Positions 19,638 to 29,695 of a DNA stretch of 64,000 bases are shown one piece after another (position 1 is the first letter of the stretch; each line of letters opens with the position of its first letter). The stretch is from assembly GCF_002848135.1 (NCBI RefSeq), contig NZ_PKGB01000012.1, forward strand, positions 1-64,000. The letters are read 5' to 3'. The stretch is from Hydrogenovibrio sp. SC-1. Lineage in GTDB: Bacteria > Pseudomonadota > Gammaproteobacteria > Thiomicrospirales > Thiomicrospiraceae. The notes under the pieces are model-generated. The model was not told the origin of the DNA. It did no database searches and saw only the letters and a program-made list of their open reading frames with translations. The position numbers and the translations under genes are program-made.

Positions 19638-20221
19638 TGTTTTCGCAATTGAATCGGTTCGTTTTTCCATTCATTATCTTGGGAACCCTATACGGACTCA
19701 CGGGTTGTAGCAGCATTCAAGTCAGTCAAGATTATGATAAGACTGCCGACTTCAAAGCCCTCCAAACGGTTCAATGGCTTGAAGAAGCCGACCAGGTTGA
19801 GCCGAAGGCGGCGACTTTTGCATCCCAAAACCCACTGATTGCTAAACGTATTACCCAAGCCATTTCGAAAGAGCTCAGAGGAAAGCACATAACCTTTGTC
19901 GACCAAAACCCGACTGGCTATGTAACGTACCACATTGAAACGATTACAAAACCTCGCTCCAATCAAGTTACAACAACATTTGGATTTGGTAGTCATGGTA
20001 GCTTCGGCGGATTTGGATTCCAAACACATCCGGATGGAGACTATTATGACGAAGGAAAGTTGGTCATTGACCTATTCAATGATCAGAAAAAACTGGTCTG
20101 GCGAGGGATTAGTACGCGGTATGTTGAACAACATACCGCGCCAGAAGAAATGACGAAAACAATTCAAGAGGTGGTCAAAAAACTATTGGAACAATACCCT
20201 CCCGAAGCCGTCCAACCTTAA
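19637..20221 (+). CDS. DUF4136-family lipoprotein
   Basis: 194 residues starting MFSQLNRFVFPF. A signal peptide ends in lipobox LTGC (Cys about 24). The mature part begins with SSIQVSQDYDKTADFKALQTVQW, the DUF4136 opening, and contains a Gly/Phe-rich loop (FGFGSHGSFGGFGF). AAGGAG 6 nt upstream fixes this start; a longer frame opening at 19559 lies inside the transporter gene. Function unknown; an envelope location is inferred from the lipobox. Confidence 0.85.
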   Translation: MFSQLNRFVFPFIILGTLYGLTGCSSIQVSQDYDKTADFKALQTVQWLEEADQVEPKAATFASQNPLIAKRITQAISKELRGKHITFVDQNPTGYVTYHIETITKPRSNQVTTTFGFGSHGSFGGFGFQTHPDGDYYDEGKLVIDLFNDQKKLVWRGISTRYVEQHTAPEEMTKTIQEVVKKLLEQYPPEAVQP

Positions 20222-20250
20222 AAAGCGCTAGATACTGAAATAACCGATGT

Positions 20251-21843
20251 TTAGGAAAGCTGTTGTTCCTGTAAATAGGATTCATAGTCACCACGATAGT
20301 GTGTGACGCCATCGGCCGTCATAACCAGCAACTGAGAGGCTAACGAAGAAACAAACTCTCGGTCGTGTGATACAAAAATAACCGTTCCTTCATAAGCTTC
20401 TAGCGCTTGGTTTAATGATTCAATGGATTCCATATCCAAATGGTTGGTCGGTTCGTCCATCAACAAAATATTGGGATTTTGCAGCATCAGTTTACCAAAC
20501 AACATTCGACCTTGTTCCCCCCCTGAAAGTACCTTAACCGACTTGTTAATGTCTTTTTGGGAGAATAGCATCTTCCCTAAAATACCTCGAACCACTTGTT
20601 CATCGTCTGTCGGAGCCTTCCATTGACTCATCCAGTCCAGCAAGGTCATGTCCTCTGAAAAGTCATGAGCGTGATCCTGGGCATAATAGCCGATTTCAGT
20701 ATTTTCTGACCACTTCACTTTTCCAGAATCCGCCTTAACATCGCCGACTAACGTTTTTAACAGTGTGGTTTTCCCGATACCATTCGCCCCAAGAACGGCT
20801 AATTTTTCACCGGCTTCGAGCATCAGGTCTAGGTCTTTAAAGACGGTTAAGTCATCATAGGATTTACTAAGGTGTTGCACTTCCAAAGCCAGTCTAAATA
20901 ATTTCTTATCCTGTTCAAAACGGATAAACGGATTGACTCGGCTCGAAGGCTTCACTTCAGACAGCTCGATTTTATCAATTTGTTTTTGACGTGAAGTCGC
21001 CTGTTTTGCTTTAGATGCGTTGGCTGAAAATCGACTGACAAAACTTTTTAACTCATTAATTTGTGCTTTCTTTTTGGCATTGTCGGCCAATAACTGTTCA
21101 CGCGCTTGGGTAGACGCAAACATATACTCATCATAGTTTCCGGGGTAAACTCGTAGTTCACCATAATCCAAATCTGCCATATGAGTACAAACCGCATTTA
21201 AAAAATGGCGATCATGGGAAATAATCATCATCGTGCTTTTGCGTTCGTTCAATACGCCTTCCAGCCAACGAATGGTGTTAATATCCAAGTTGTTTGTCGG
21301 CTCGTCTAGCAATAAAATGTCTGGATCTGCAAACAACGCTTGAGCTAATAGCACCCGGAGTTTCCAACCAGGTGCAATCTCTGACATTAATCCAAAGTGT
21401 TGTTCCACCGGAATTTCTAACCCCAGCAATAATTCACCCGCTCGAGATTCCGCGGTATAACCATCCATTTCACCAAATGCGACTTCTAAGTCAGCGACCT
21501 TCAAGCCGTCTTCTTCGCTCATTTCGGCTAGGCTATAAATGCGATCTCGCTCTTGTTTAATTTCCCAAAGCGCTTCATCACCCATAATCACGGTATCCAC
21601 CACAGAATAGGCTTCATAAGCAAACTGGTCTTGTTTCAACTTACCCAATTTCTCATCTGGATCTAGCATGACTTGTCCAGCTGTGGGCTCTAAATCGCTG
21701 CCAAGAATTTTCATGAAAGTTGATTTACCACAGCCATTGGCACCAATGAGTCCATAACGGTTTCCGTCACCGAACTTGATATTTATATTTTCAAAGAGCG
21801 GCTTTTCGCCAAATTGCATGGTAATATTTGCGGTAGAAATCAA
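20251..21843 (-). CDS. ybiT: ABC-F ATPase YbiT
   Basis: 530 residues, the same length as E. coli YbiT and very similar along its length. Two ABC ATPase domains: Walker [10 protein letters not shown] (about 35) and GANGIGKTT (about 353), signature region near [30 protein letters not shown] and [15 protein letters not shown], joined by the ABC-F linker (about 240-310). No membrane domain. ABC-F proteins act on ribosomes during translation; the exact role of YbiT is unsettled. The start is a TTG, aligned residue for residue with the E. coli start and preceded by AAGGA at 7 nt. Confidence 0.96.
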   Translation of the reverse strand: MISTANITMQFGEKPLFENINIKFGDGNRYGLIGANGCGKSTFMKILGSDLEPTAGQVMLDPDEKLGKLKQDQFAYEAYSVVDTVIMGDEALWEIKQERDRIYSLAEMSEEDGLKVADLEVAFGEMDGYTAESRAGELLLGLEIPVEQHFGLMSEIAPGWKLRVLLAQALFADPDILLLDEPTNNLDINTIRWLEGVLNERKSTMMIISHDRHFLNAVCTHMADLDYGELRVYPGNYDEYMFASTQAREQLLADNAKKKAQINELKSFVSRFSANASKAKQATSRQKQIDKIELSEVKPSSRVNPFIRFEQDKKLFRLALEVQHLSKSYDDLTVFKDLDLMLEAGEKLAVLGANGIGKTTLLKTLVGDVKADSGKVKWSENTEIGYYAQDHAHDFSEDMTLLDWMSQWKAPTDDEQVVRGILGKMLFSQKDINKSVKVLSGGEQGRMLFGKLMLQNPNILLMDEPTNHLDMESIESLNQALEAYEGTVIFVSHDREFVSSLASQLLVMTADGVTHYRGDYESYLQEQQLS

Positions 21844-21948
21844 AACAAAATCCTTAAATAGTCAGTGACAATCTCATTAAAATGGCTTTAATTATCAAAG
21901 CCCTTGAGATGGGTGCGCTATTGTGGCATAAATTGATCAAAAAAACAG

Positions 21949-21958
21949 CCAGGCCTGG
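21949..21958. repeat. CCAGGCCTGG palindrome, copy 7
   Basis: Perfect copy in the divergent gap between ybiT and ldhA, where neither gene needs a terminator. Confidence 0.8.
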
Positions 21959-22000
21959 TTATTTTTAACAACCTCTTCTACCCAATATAGGATTAACACC

Positions 22001-22996
22001 ATGAAAGTGGCTTTCTTTAGCACCACCAAAACAGATAAACGGCTATTTGAGTCTCATGACTGCCCTGCTAATCTGGAGCTGACTTTTTTTGATGTGCATC
22101 TCAGCGAAAAAACAGCACCCTTAGCGCAAGGATTTGAAGCCATCTGTGTTTTTGTAAATGATCAATTGAATCGAGCAGTGATTACGCAAATCGCTAATCT
22201 GGGCGTTAAACTGATCGCCTTGCGCTGCGCGGGGTTTAATAATGTCGATCATGAGGCCGTCAAGGATTTCGGCCTCACGGTTTTAAGAGTGCCAGCCTAT
22301 TCTCCAATGGCGGTTGCGGAACATGCTTTAGCGCTAATGATGAGCCTAAACCGCAAAACCTATCGAGCCTATAATCGCGTCCGTGACAGTAACTTCACGT
22401 TAGAAGGGCTGTTGGGATTTGATATGTTTGATAAAACCGCTGGAATTATTGGCACCGGGCGCATTGGTCAGGAAATGGCTCGGATTTTATATGGTTTAGG
22501 TCTTAAGGTACTGGCTTATGACCCCTTCCCCAATACCGCAATTGAACCCTATGCCGATTATGTTGACTTGGATATCCTCTATCAACAAAGCGACATCATT
22601 ACGCTACATGTGCCACTCCTTCCGGAAACCCATCACCTCATCAATGAATCCTCTCTGGCTAGAATGAAGTCAGGAGTGATGCTCATTAATACCAGTCGTG
22701 GTGCCTTGATGGACGCACAAGCATTAATTAACGGTTTAAAGTCATCTCACATTGGCTATTTAGGCATTGATGTCTATGAACAAGAAGAACATTTGTTTTT
22801 TGAAGATCACTCCGAAGAAATTATTCAAGATGATATCTTTGAACGATTAGTGACCTTTCCAAACGTTTTGATTACCGCCCATCAAGCATTTTTCACCCAA
22901 GAAGCGCTGGATCATATTGCAGATACCACTTTTCAAAATCTCACACGCTTTGCAGAAGGGACACTACTGAGAGAAAATTGTGTTCAATGTGAATAG
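22001..22996 (+). CDS. ldhA: Fermentative D-lactate dehydrogenase LdhA
   Basis: 331 residues, D-isomer-specific 2-hydroxyacid dehydrogenase that interconverts pyruvate and D-lactate with NADH. Rossmann motif GIIGTGRIGQEMARI (about 148-162). Active site Arg in NTSRGALMDAQ (about 232), Glu in the DVYEQEEHLFFED region, and His in ITAHQAFFTQEAL (about 295). FEAICVFVNDQ and ALRCAGFNNVD match E. coli LdhA closely. AGGA lies 8 nt before the ATG. No regulator nearby; it is followed by a hairpin shared with htpG. Confidence 0.95.
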   Translation: MKVAFFSTTKTDKRLFESHDCPANLELTFFDVHLSEKTAPLAQGFEAICVFVNDQLNRAVITQIANLGVKLIALRCAGFNNVDHEAVKDFGLTVLRVPAYSPMAVAEHALALMMSLNRKTYRAYNRVRDSNFTLEGLLGFDMFDKTAGIIGTGRIGQEMARILYGLGLKVLAYDPFPNTAIEPYADYVDLDILYQQSDIITLHVPLLPETHHLINESSLARMKSGVMLINTSRGALMDAQALINGLKSSHIGYLGIDVYEQEEHLFFEDHSEEIIQDDIFERLVTFPNVLITAHQAFFTQEALDHIADTTFQNLTRFAEGTLLRENCVQCE

Positions 22997-23015
22997 CCGT
23001 GAAATGCGAAGACAA

Positions 23016-23050
23016 AAAAGCCCCAATATAAGCAAGTTATATTGAGGCTT
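23016..23050 (-). terminator. Terminator between ldhA and htpG (convergent)
   Basis: 14-bp stem (23018-23031 with 23037-23050) and 5-nt loop. It is fully paired, with one U-G, when read on the minus strand, and a T run follows, so it mainly serves htpG. It may also act on ldhA. Confidence 0.85.
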
Positions 23051-23080
23051 GCATTTAATTGAATTGCATAACGATAGAAG

Positions 23081-24973
23081 TTAAATCACATCGCTCAGCA
23101 ACGCATTCATACGCTTAATGAATTCCGCTGGGTTTTCCAGCGCATCCCCTTCAGCAAGTTGTGCTTGTTCTAGTAAGAACAAAGACCACTCTTTTACCTT
23201 GCCATCATCGGCCAAACTATCCAGCTTTTTGACAAGGCTGTGTTCTGGGTTAAGCTCTAACACCGGCTTTTGTTTTGGAATGGCCTGTCCCATTTGCTCC
23301 ATCATCCGAGCCATATGAGCTGACATATCTCCGTCTGCCGAAACCACACATGCAGGAGAATCGGTCAAGCGATGGGTCACCTTCACATCAGAAACCTGAT
23401 CTTCCAGCGCCTTTTTCACTTTTTCAGTTAAGGCCTCACGAGCCTTTTTATCTTCTTCAGTTAGTTCTTTTTCCGCTTCTTCTTCAAACTCTTTCAAATC
23501 TGCTGCGGTAACCGACTTCAATGACTTACCATCAAATTCTGTTAGATGAGACACCAACCATTCATCAATACGATCCGTTAACAATAAAACTTCTATGCCT
23601 TTTTTACGGAACATTTCTAAATGCGGACTGCCCTTCGCTGCGGCATAGGTATCGGCCGTAATAAAGTAAATGGCCTCTTGGTCTTCTGTCATTCGGTCAA
23701 CATACTGCTGAAGACTGACACGCTGTTCTGCGGTAGAAGACTCATCGGTGCTTGAGAAGCGCAATAAATTGGCAATCTTATCTTTATTGGCAAAATCCTC
23801 TATCACCCCTTCCTTAATGACATTCCCAAACTGATCCCAAAATTGATTGTAATTGGTCTGATCTTCTTCTTTAGCAAACTTGGTCAACTGATCCAATACT
23901 CGCTTAACCGAAGCCGAACGAATTTTATCTACCACGCGATTACTTTGTAGAATTTCACGCGAGACATTCAACGGCAGGTCATTAGAATCGATCACGCCAC
24001 GAATAAAGCGTAAATAGGTTGGCATGAGGTGTTCAGCATCATCCATAATAAACACGCGCTTTACATACAACTTCAAACCATAACGACGATCACGGTCATA
24101 CAAATCAAACGGCGCTTTTTTCGGGATATAAAGTAAAGAGGTATATTCTAATGTTCCTTCTACCTTGTTATGAATATGCGCTAACGGCGCTTCAAAGTCA
24201 TGGGAAAGCGTTTGATAGAAGTTATTATAATCTTCATCCGATAATTCAGATTTTGGCTGAGTCCACAGTGCGGTCGCTTTATTGACCTGCTCTAAGGTCT
24301 TTTCTTCGGTTTCTTTACCCTCATCATCTTGTTTTGCTTGCCACATTTTGATTGGGAAGTTGATATGGTCAGAATAGGTGGTGATGATATTTTTAAGTCG
24401 GAAGTCATCCAGAAATTCATCCATATCTTCTTTTAAATGCAATACAATTTCGGTACCTTTGGTCTCTTTTTCAACCGTTTCTAAGGTGTATTCTCCTTCG
24501 CCTGCTGATTCCCAGCGGGTTGCAGCTGCCTTTTCATCTCCGGCTTTACGCGTAGTTAGAACCACCTTATCGGCCACAATGAAAGAGGAATAGAATCCAA
24601 CTCCAAACTGACCGATTAAATGACTGTCTTTCGCTTGGTCACCTGTCATGTTTTCTAAAAATTTCTTGGTACCCGAGTTTGCAATCGTCCCGATATTTTC
24701 AACCACTTCATCACGGGTCATCCCGATGCCATTATCGGCAATGGTAATGGTTTTGGCATCCTTATCAAATCCGACAACGACCGCTAATTCCGTTTCACCT
24801 TCAGACAAGGCATCATTAGATACCGATTCAAAACGTAGTTTATCCAACGCATCAGAAGCGTTCGAAACGAGCTCTCTTAAAAAGATTTCTTTATTACTGT
24901 ACAACGCATGAATCATCAATTTTAGTAATTGATTCACTTCTGTTTGAAAAGCATGGGTTTCGGTATGACTCAT
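23081..24973 (-). CDS. htpG: Chaperone HtpG (Hsp90)
   Basis: 630-residue bacterial Hsp90. GHKL ATP-binding motifs: [17 protein letters not shown] (about 28-44), [23 protein letters not shown] and [16 protein letters not shown]. The middle domain contains [11 protein letters not shown] and [10 protein letters not shown], and the end has the dimerisation region. AAGGAG lies 11 nt before the ATG. A near-consensus RpoH promoter lies about 110 bp upstream, in keeping with heat-shock control. Confidence 0.98.
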
Positions 24974-25088
24974 TTGGATACTGACTCCTTATATCTAATT
25001 AATAATCGTAAGTGTTTTAGTACATTAAAGCCGTTCATTAATGCACAGACATCGAACTGAATAATTGGGTTACTTTTGGATGGCAACT

Positions 25089-25116
25089 TAATAGGGTCAG
25101 TTATGAATTTTTCAAG
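25089..25116 (-). promoter_or_regulatory. RpoH (sigma-32) promoter of htpG
   Basis: Read on the minus strand: CTTGAA (25116-25111), 14-nt spacer, CCCTATTA (25096-25089). This is close to the heat-shock consensus CTTGAA-N13/15-CCCCATNT. The start site would be near 25082, about 110 nt before the htpG ATG. Confidence 0.7.
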
Positions 25117-25144
25117 CCAATTATCATTTTTTTCTTTGCACAAA

Positions 25145-25173
25145 TAAAAAAGCACTCAATAAAGAGTGCTTTT
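25145..25173 (-). terminator. Terminator downstream of the secreted 300-residue protein gene
   Basis: 10-bp perfect stem AAAAGCACTC / GAGTGCTTTT, 6-nt loop, and a T run on the minus strand. Confidence 0.88.
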
Positions 25174-25195
25174 CTACTGTCATGGCTTAAAATCG

Positions 25196-26098
25196 TTATG
25201 GCGTAACCACTGCCTGTAATGCATTTTTGATTTCATCTGGGGCATCAGCAATCGACATAAAACTGCCCGAACCCATCATTGACAAACTGGGCCAATTGAT
25301 GGCAATGCGGAATTTCGCATTCAGGGCAATGACGCTAGACCCTGTGACTAACAGCTCGTATGGAAGGTGTGCGGCATGAGACGATCCTGTTTGATCAATC
25401 TGATCTAGGATATTCGCGCCACGCCCTTCCCCTTGACTAAAAGCAACCCCAAATACGGTCTCCTCTTTGCCTGGCAAGTCAATTCGATAGACCATTGAAG
25501 TCCCACCTTTTTTGGCTGCCAACCCGGTTTCTACTGCATTGACCGCTGCGTCATAACCCTCAAATTCAGCCAATTCATCAACGTCATCAAAATAGGGCAT
25601 TAAAAACTTATAATGATACTCTCGTAACGCATCTGCACTTAAACCCGATTCAGAGCCAAATGTTTTCTGATTTCCTAAAGCTTTTTCCATTGTTTGCTGA
25701 ACACCACTGATATCGCCTTCCATTCGATATACATTCCATAAATAGGTTGGATTGGTGTAAGTCACTTCGGTTTGACCCGCTCGATTAACCACTGCGATGC
25801 GTTGCATCGCACCAAAACCACCATGCTTGGATAAACTCGCTATTTTCTTAAGCGCGGGATGCGTTACCACCATCACCTGAGTATCAGCATTCGGTTGATA
25901 AGAACCGACCACTTCATATCCATTGGCTTGTAAACTTGCTTGTGTTTCATTCGCCACCTCAGAAACAGATGCCTGAGAAACCGACCCTAAGATAAACGGC
26001 TTATAGTCTGCTGCAACTGCGACTGAAGCCATCAAGATAAAGTAAGTCACTGTTACCCAACGCGAAAATTTTAAAATCATCGTATTTATTACCATCAT
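25196..26098 (-). CDS. Secreted protein of unknown function (faint DUF302 resemblance)
   Basis: 300 residues. A signal peptide ends near ASVAVAA (about residue 29). The first mature segment (VANETQASLQANGYEVVGSYQPN, then VMVVTHPALKKIA) faintly recalls DUF302 domains. The rest (YLWNVYRMEGDISGVQQTMEKALG, YHYKFLMPYFDDV, PYELLVTGSSVIALNAKFRIAINWP) was not recognised. Three Met codons compete for the start (26098, 26095, 26080), none with a good Shine-Dalgarno; the longest is given. Monocistronic, with its own terminator. Probably periplasmic. Confidence 0.7.
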   Translation of the reverse strand: MMVINTMILKFSRWVTVTYFILMASVAVAADYKPFILGSVSQASVSEVANETQASLQANGYEVVGSYQPNADTQVMVVTHPALKKIASLSKHGGFGAMQRIAVVNRAGQTEVTYTNPTYLWNVYRMEGDISGVQQTMEKALGNQKTFGSESGLSADALREYHYKFLMPYFDDVDELAEFEGYDAAVNAVETGLAAKKGGTSMVYRIDLPGKEETVFGVAFSQGEGRGANILDQIDQTGSSHAAHLPYELLVTGSSVIALNAKFRIAINWPSLSMMGSGSFMSIADAPDEIKNALQAVVTP

Positions 26099-26214
26099 AT
26101 TGTTGTAAGAGTCTCTATAATCATCAATTTTTCTTTAAATTAAAAATTCATTTTTTTTATGCTTAAATTAAATATAGCCACTTTTGGGTAAAAACCCTCA
26201 ACAAAAACAAAAAA

Positions 26215-26233
26215 AACGCCTAAAAAGGCGCTT
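26215..26233 (-). terminator. Terminator after the CheZ-like gene
   Basis: Short stem AGCGCC / GGCGTT (minus strand, one G-T pair), 6-nt loop, then a run of T. It ends the cheD-cheA-CheZ-like transcript. Confidence 0.75.
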
Positions 26234-26263
26234 TCTCAAATATTCTAATCAAATAGGAAACGG

Positions 26264-26830
26264 TTAAAAAAGCTCAATTTCCTCTTCTTCAACTTCTTCA
26301 GACTTCATTCTGTCTCGCATTCTGACTTTCATTAACTCAATCGCATCTTTGGCATGCATCTGCTCATCGAAAATCAGTTCAAATAACTCTTCTTCCTCTC
26401 GCATGGTCGTCCCTTTACGAACTTCAGCCTTAAAGGCCTCCCACTGAGCTTGGTCCTTGGCATGCATTTCATGAGAAACAATTTCTGATAGACCTGACAA
26501 GCCATTGGAAACATGATTGAGTCGCTGACTTAACTTGTCATAAAACTGGAATGCGATAATGGCTTGTTGCATTTTTTGTGCTAAGTCATTGGTTTGTACC
26601 AACAATGAAGCGTTATGCTCAGCAATGCCCTCTACATCATTTGACATCTCAGCAATTTTTTTACTCGAGACCTCAATACTTTCAATATGCTTTGACATAA
26701 ACTCAAATGAGTCAATTAAGGCATTAACCGAATTATCACCATCTGTTATCGTTAACTCAATTTGAGCAACCGATAGGTTTAAAACCATAATGGTTTCTTG
26801 TACTTCCTTAGCACCTAATGCAAATGACAT
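26264..26830 (-). CDS. CheZ-like chemotaxis protein (candidate CheY-P phosphatase)
   Basis: 188 residues, almost all helix and coiled coil. Residues 90-105 read AIIAFQFYDKLSQRLN, in which Asp98 and Gln102 have the D-x3-Q spacing of the CheZ catalytic helix (QDFQDLTGQ in E. coli). The acidic C-terminus ends EEIELF, perhaps a docking tail. It follows cheA by 46 nt, with GAGGG before the ATG. This reading of a diverged CheZ is inference from motif spacing and location. It could instead be another helical chemotaxis accessory protein. Confidence 0.6.
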   Translation of the reverse strand: MSFALGAKEVQETIMVLNLSVAQIELTITDGDNSVNALIDSFEFMSKHIESIEVSSKKIAEMSNDVEGIAEHNASLLVQTNDLAQKMQQAIIAFQFYDKLSQRLNHVSNGLSGLSEIVSHEMHAKDQAQWEAFKAEVRKGTTMREEEELFELIFDEQMHAKDAIELMKVRMRDRMKSEEVEEEEIELF

Positions 26831-26876
26831 AAATCCCTCAAATTAAACTTATTAGCAAGCTATACCAAACCTAAGC

Positions 26877-28952
26877 TTAGGCTGCATGCGAATGCAAACC
26901 GCCACCTTTATGAGTCGCCAAGGTTTCCATAACATCCAAAATGAGAGAAACCGTCCCATCACCCAGTATTGTTGCACCGGCAACACCACTGATTTTCATA
27001 AAGTTGTTTTCTAAACTTTTAATAACGACCTGCTGTTGTCCAAGCAAATCATCGACAAAAATACCTGCACGCTTGCCGCCTTCTTCAACGACCACCAACA
27101 GTCCTTCCGATAAATCCGTACGAGCATCTTTAATACCCATTTTCTGATGTAACCGAATTACCGGAATATAACTATCGCGCAGTTTATACAATTCCGTTTG
27201 ACCAGCAATTCCTTTGATTAAAGACTTATCAACCTGGATCGATTCAACAATCGACACCAGCGGGAAGACATAGGTTTCAGCACCCACTTTTGCAAGCTGT
27301 CCATCCAAAATGGCTAACGTCAACGGCAAGCGAATGGTAAACACACTGCCAACGCCAATTTCCGTTTTGACTTCAACCGAGCCACCCAAGCCTCTGATAT
27401 TTCGACGAACAACGTCCATCCCAACGCCGCGACCAGAAACATCACTTACCACTTCGGCAGTTGAAAATCCAGGATTAAATATCAGGTCGACAATTTCTTC
27501 TTCCGTCAAGTTGTGATCCGGCTCAATCACTCCTTTTTCAATTGCCTTCTGTTCAATTCTAGCGGCATCAATTCCAGCACCATCATCGGTAATCTGGATC
27601 AGAATATTACCACCTTGATGGAAGGCGGCCATCTTAACCGTCCCTGTCTCGGGCTTGCCCGCCGCGAGACGAACATCTGGTGATTCGACGCCGTGGTCAA
27701 TCGAGTTCCGTACTATGTGAACCAATGGATCTGTTAAGGCTTCTAGCATGGTTTTGTCTAGTTCAGTATTTTCACCTTCCATAACCAATTCGATGGACTT
27801 TCCTAACTTCTGACTAACGTCATGGACAATTCTAGGCATCCGATTAAACGCAAAGCTCACAGGCAACATACGAATATTCATTACGCTTTCCTGCAAGTCG
27901 CGTGTATGACGTTCTAAGTGGGTAAGCCCTTCTTTTAACTTATCCACCCACTCCATAGAATCCAAGCTCTGATCTCCCTGTTCAGCCTGATCACCAAACT
28001 GACTTAACATGGACTGCGTTATCACTAGTTCTCCAACCAAATTAACCAATTGGTCAATTTTGCTTAAATCAACACGGATAGAGCTATCTTGCTTTGGTGC
28101 GGGTTTGTGAGCCGCTTTAGCTGTCGCAGCGGCCGGTTTTGTAGCGACCTTTTTGGGAGAGGCTGCTGCCTTGGGTGCCTCTTGTGCGACCACAGGTGCC
28201 TCAGACACAACCGTCTCGGCTGGTTTCGATGCCTCTGATGTAATTTTAACTTCAGCACCATCACCATCAATCCATTCAAAGACTTCTTTCACATCAGCTT
28301 CTTCAATATTGTCGCCAGTCAGAGTTAAGTGCCATTTTAAATATAGATTCTCTGGATTTAAGGATTCAACGTCAGGTAGCTGTGAATCATCCACCTCAAC
28401 CTTCAGGTCACCTAGCGTTTCTAATTCTCTGAAAATGCGTATGGGTTCATTACCGGTCTGTAATAAATCAGATTCAGGAACAATCTCAATCTTCCATTGC
28501 CGCCCTATTGCTGATGATGCACTATTATCCTGGGTTTCAGCCGCAGGAGCTTCTGCCTGCTGACTTCCTCCATTCAGAATACGTTCCATGTCCTTTTGCA
28601 CTTCTGAGGCTCTTGCTTCATCAATTTCTTCATGATTCTGCAAACGCGTCATCATATCCCTCAAGACATCAACGGCCTGTAACATAGTGTCCGTCGCTTC
28701 TTGAGTGACGTCTCGACGACCATCGCGCATTTCATCTAATAAGGTTTCGAGGACATGGGTAAAATCAATAATTTCATTAAAGCCGAAAGTTCCACTCCCG
28801 CCTTTAATAGAGTGTGCTGCCCGAAAAATCTCATTAATTTTGTCGGTATCGGGTGTGCCAGGAACCAAATCCAGCAATCCCGCTTCCATTATATCCAGCC
28901 CCTCAAAACTCTCTTCAAGATACGTTTGGCGAAAAGTTTCCATCATGTCCAT
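26877..28952 (-). CDS. cheA: Chemotaxis histidine kinase CheA
   Basis: 691 residues. HPt domain with phospho-His47 in FRAAHSIKGGSGTFGF; a middle domain (about 150-240, WKIEIVPESDLLQTGNEPIRIFREL); an Ala/Pro/Lys linker; P3 dimerisation; GHKL kinase core (LVHIVRNSIDHGVE N box, ITDDGAGID, GRGVGMDVVRRNI); C-terminal CheW-like domain. It phosphorylates CheY and CheB when coupled to receptors. The gene overlaps its Shine-Dalgarno with the cheD stop (11-nt gap). No cheY, cheW, cheB, cheR or receptor gene is in the window, so partners lie elsewhere. Confidence 0.96.
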   Translation of the reverse strand: MDMMETFRQTYLEESFEGLDIMEAGLLDLVPGTPDTDKINEIFRAAHSIKGGSGTFGFNEIIDFTHVLETLLDEMRDGRRDVTQEATDTMLQAVDVLRDMMTRLQNHEEIDEARASEVQKDMERILNGGSQQAEAPAAETQDNSASSAIGRQWKIEIVPESDLLQTGNEPIRIFRELETLGDLKVEVDDSQLPDVESLNPENLYLKWHLTLTGDNIEEADVKEVFEWIDGDGAEVKITSEASKPAETVVSEAPVVAQEAPKAAASPKKVATKPAAATAKAAHKPAPKQDSSIRVDLSKIDQLVNLVGELVITQSMLSQFGDQAEQGDQSLDSMEWVDKLKEGLTHLERHTRDLQESVMNIRMLPVSFAFNRMPRIVHDVSQKLGKSIELVMEGENTELDKTMLEALTDPLVHIVRNSIDHGVESPDVRLAAGKPETGTVKMAAFHQGGNILIQITDDGAGIDAARIEQKAIEKGVIEPDHNLTEEEIVDLIFNPGFSTAEVVSDVSGRGVGMDVVRRNIRGLGGSVEVKTEIGVGSVFTIRLPLTLAILDGQLAKVGAETYVFPLVSIVESIQVDKSLIKGIAGQTELYKLRDSYIPVIRLHQKMGIKDARTDLSEGLLVVVEEGGKRAGIFVDDLLGQQQVVIKSLENNFMKISGVAGATILGDGTVSLILDVMETLATHKGGGLHSHAA

Positions 28953-28963
28953 AAATACTGTCC

Positions 28964-29539
28964 TCAGAAAAGTTCTACGTCGCCCTCTACAGGCTTAGAT
29001 CCAATATTGTTAATGTAACGGCTTTCTTCAGCAGCCAAAGATTGATTGTGCATCGCATTTAAGCGCCTAACCCGAACCCGGCCAGAATTAGGATAATATA
29101 AAATTTTCCTCGGATACACATCCCCGATATCTTGAGAAACAATTTTAAAGCCTTCCGTATAAATATAGTCGAATGCAAACCCAATATTGTACCAACCAAT
29201 ATTGGTACTTGAACTCATAATCCGTCCGCCACCAAAAAGTTTAAATTCGAGGCGCTCTCGTTTTGCACCTGCTGATAACAAGGCATTGACTAAGTTTTCC
29301 ATTGCATAGTTACCGTATCGGTTTGCATCCGACAATTCGGATGCGCCGATGGCATTCTTATCCATGGGCAACATAAAATGGTTCATTCCACCCACACCAG
29401 TGACAGGATCTCTAACACAAGCCGATATACAGGATCCTAAAACCGTTTCAATCCGCTCATTGGCATTGGTAACATAGAATTCTCCCGGCAAGATTTTATA
29501 GGTTGTAATACCTTCTGCTGGATCCACACTTTTTTGCAT
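28964..29539 (-). CDS. cheD: Chemoreceptor glutamine deamidase CheD
   Basis: 191 residues. CheD deamidates specific glutamines of chemoreceptors. Catalytic Cys and His are visible in VLGSCISACVRDP (about 29-41) and GGMNHFMLP (about 50-58), followed by YGNYAMENLVNALL and KLFGGGRIM. It is first in the cheD-cheA-CheZ-like transcript. The C-terminus ends GDVELF, similar to the tail of the CheZ-like protein. The Shine-Dalgarno before the ATG is weak. Confidence 0.93.
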   Translation of the reverse strand: MQKSVDPAEGITTYKILPGEFYVTNANERIETVLGSCISACVRDPVTGVGGMNHFMLPMDKNAIGASELSDANRYGNYAMENLVNALLSAGAKRERLEFKLFGGGRIMSSSTNIGWYNIGFAFDYIYTEGFKIVSQDIGDVYPRKILYYPNSGRVRVRRLNAMHNQSLAAEESRYINNIGSKPVEGDVELF

Positions 29540-29695
29540 ATTTTTATTAAAGCCTAATATTAAAACTTAAACTAACCAAGCCAATTAGATTACGGTTCAG
29601 GTTTGCACTTATTATTATAAAAACAACAATAAAACTTGTGTTTTTTATTCATAAAGAAATAGTCGCATTTATTACGAGCAGTGGCAAGTTTTTGT

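Noticed and set aside
28153-28563. 136-residue open frame opposite cheA
   Set aside because: It is antisense to the conserved cheA middle region, has Ser/Thr/Pro-rich low-complexity sequence and no ribosome-binding site; a shadow of the cheA codon pattern.
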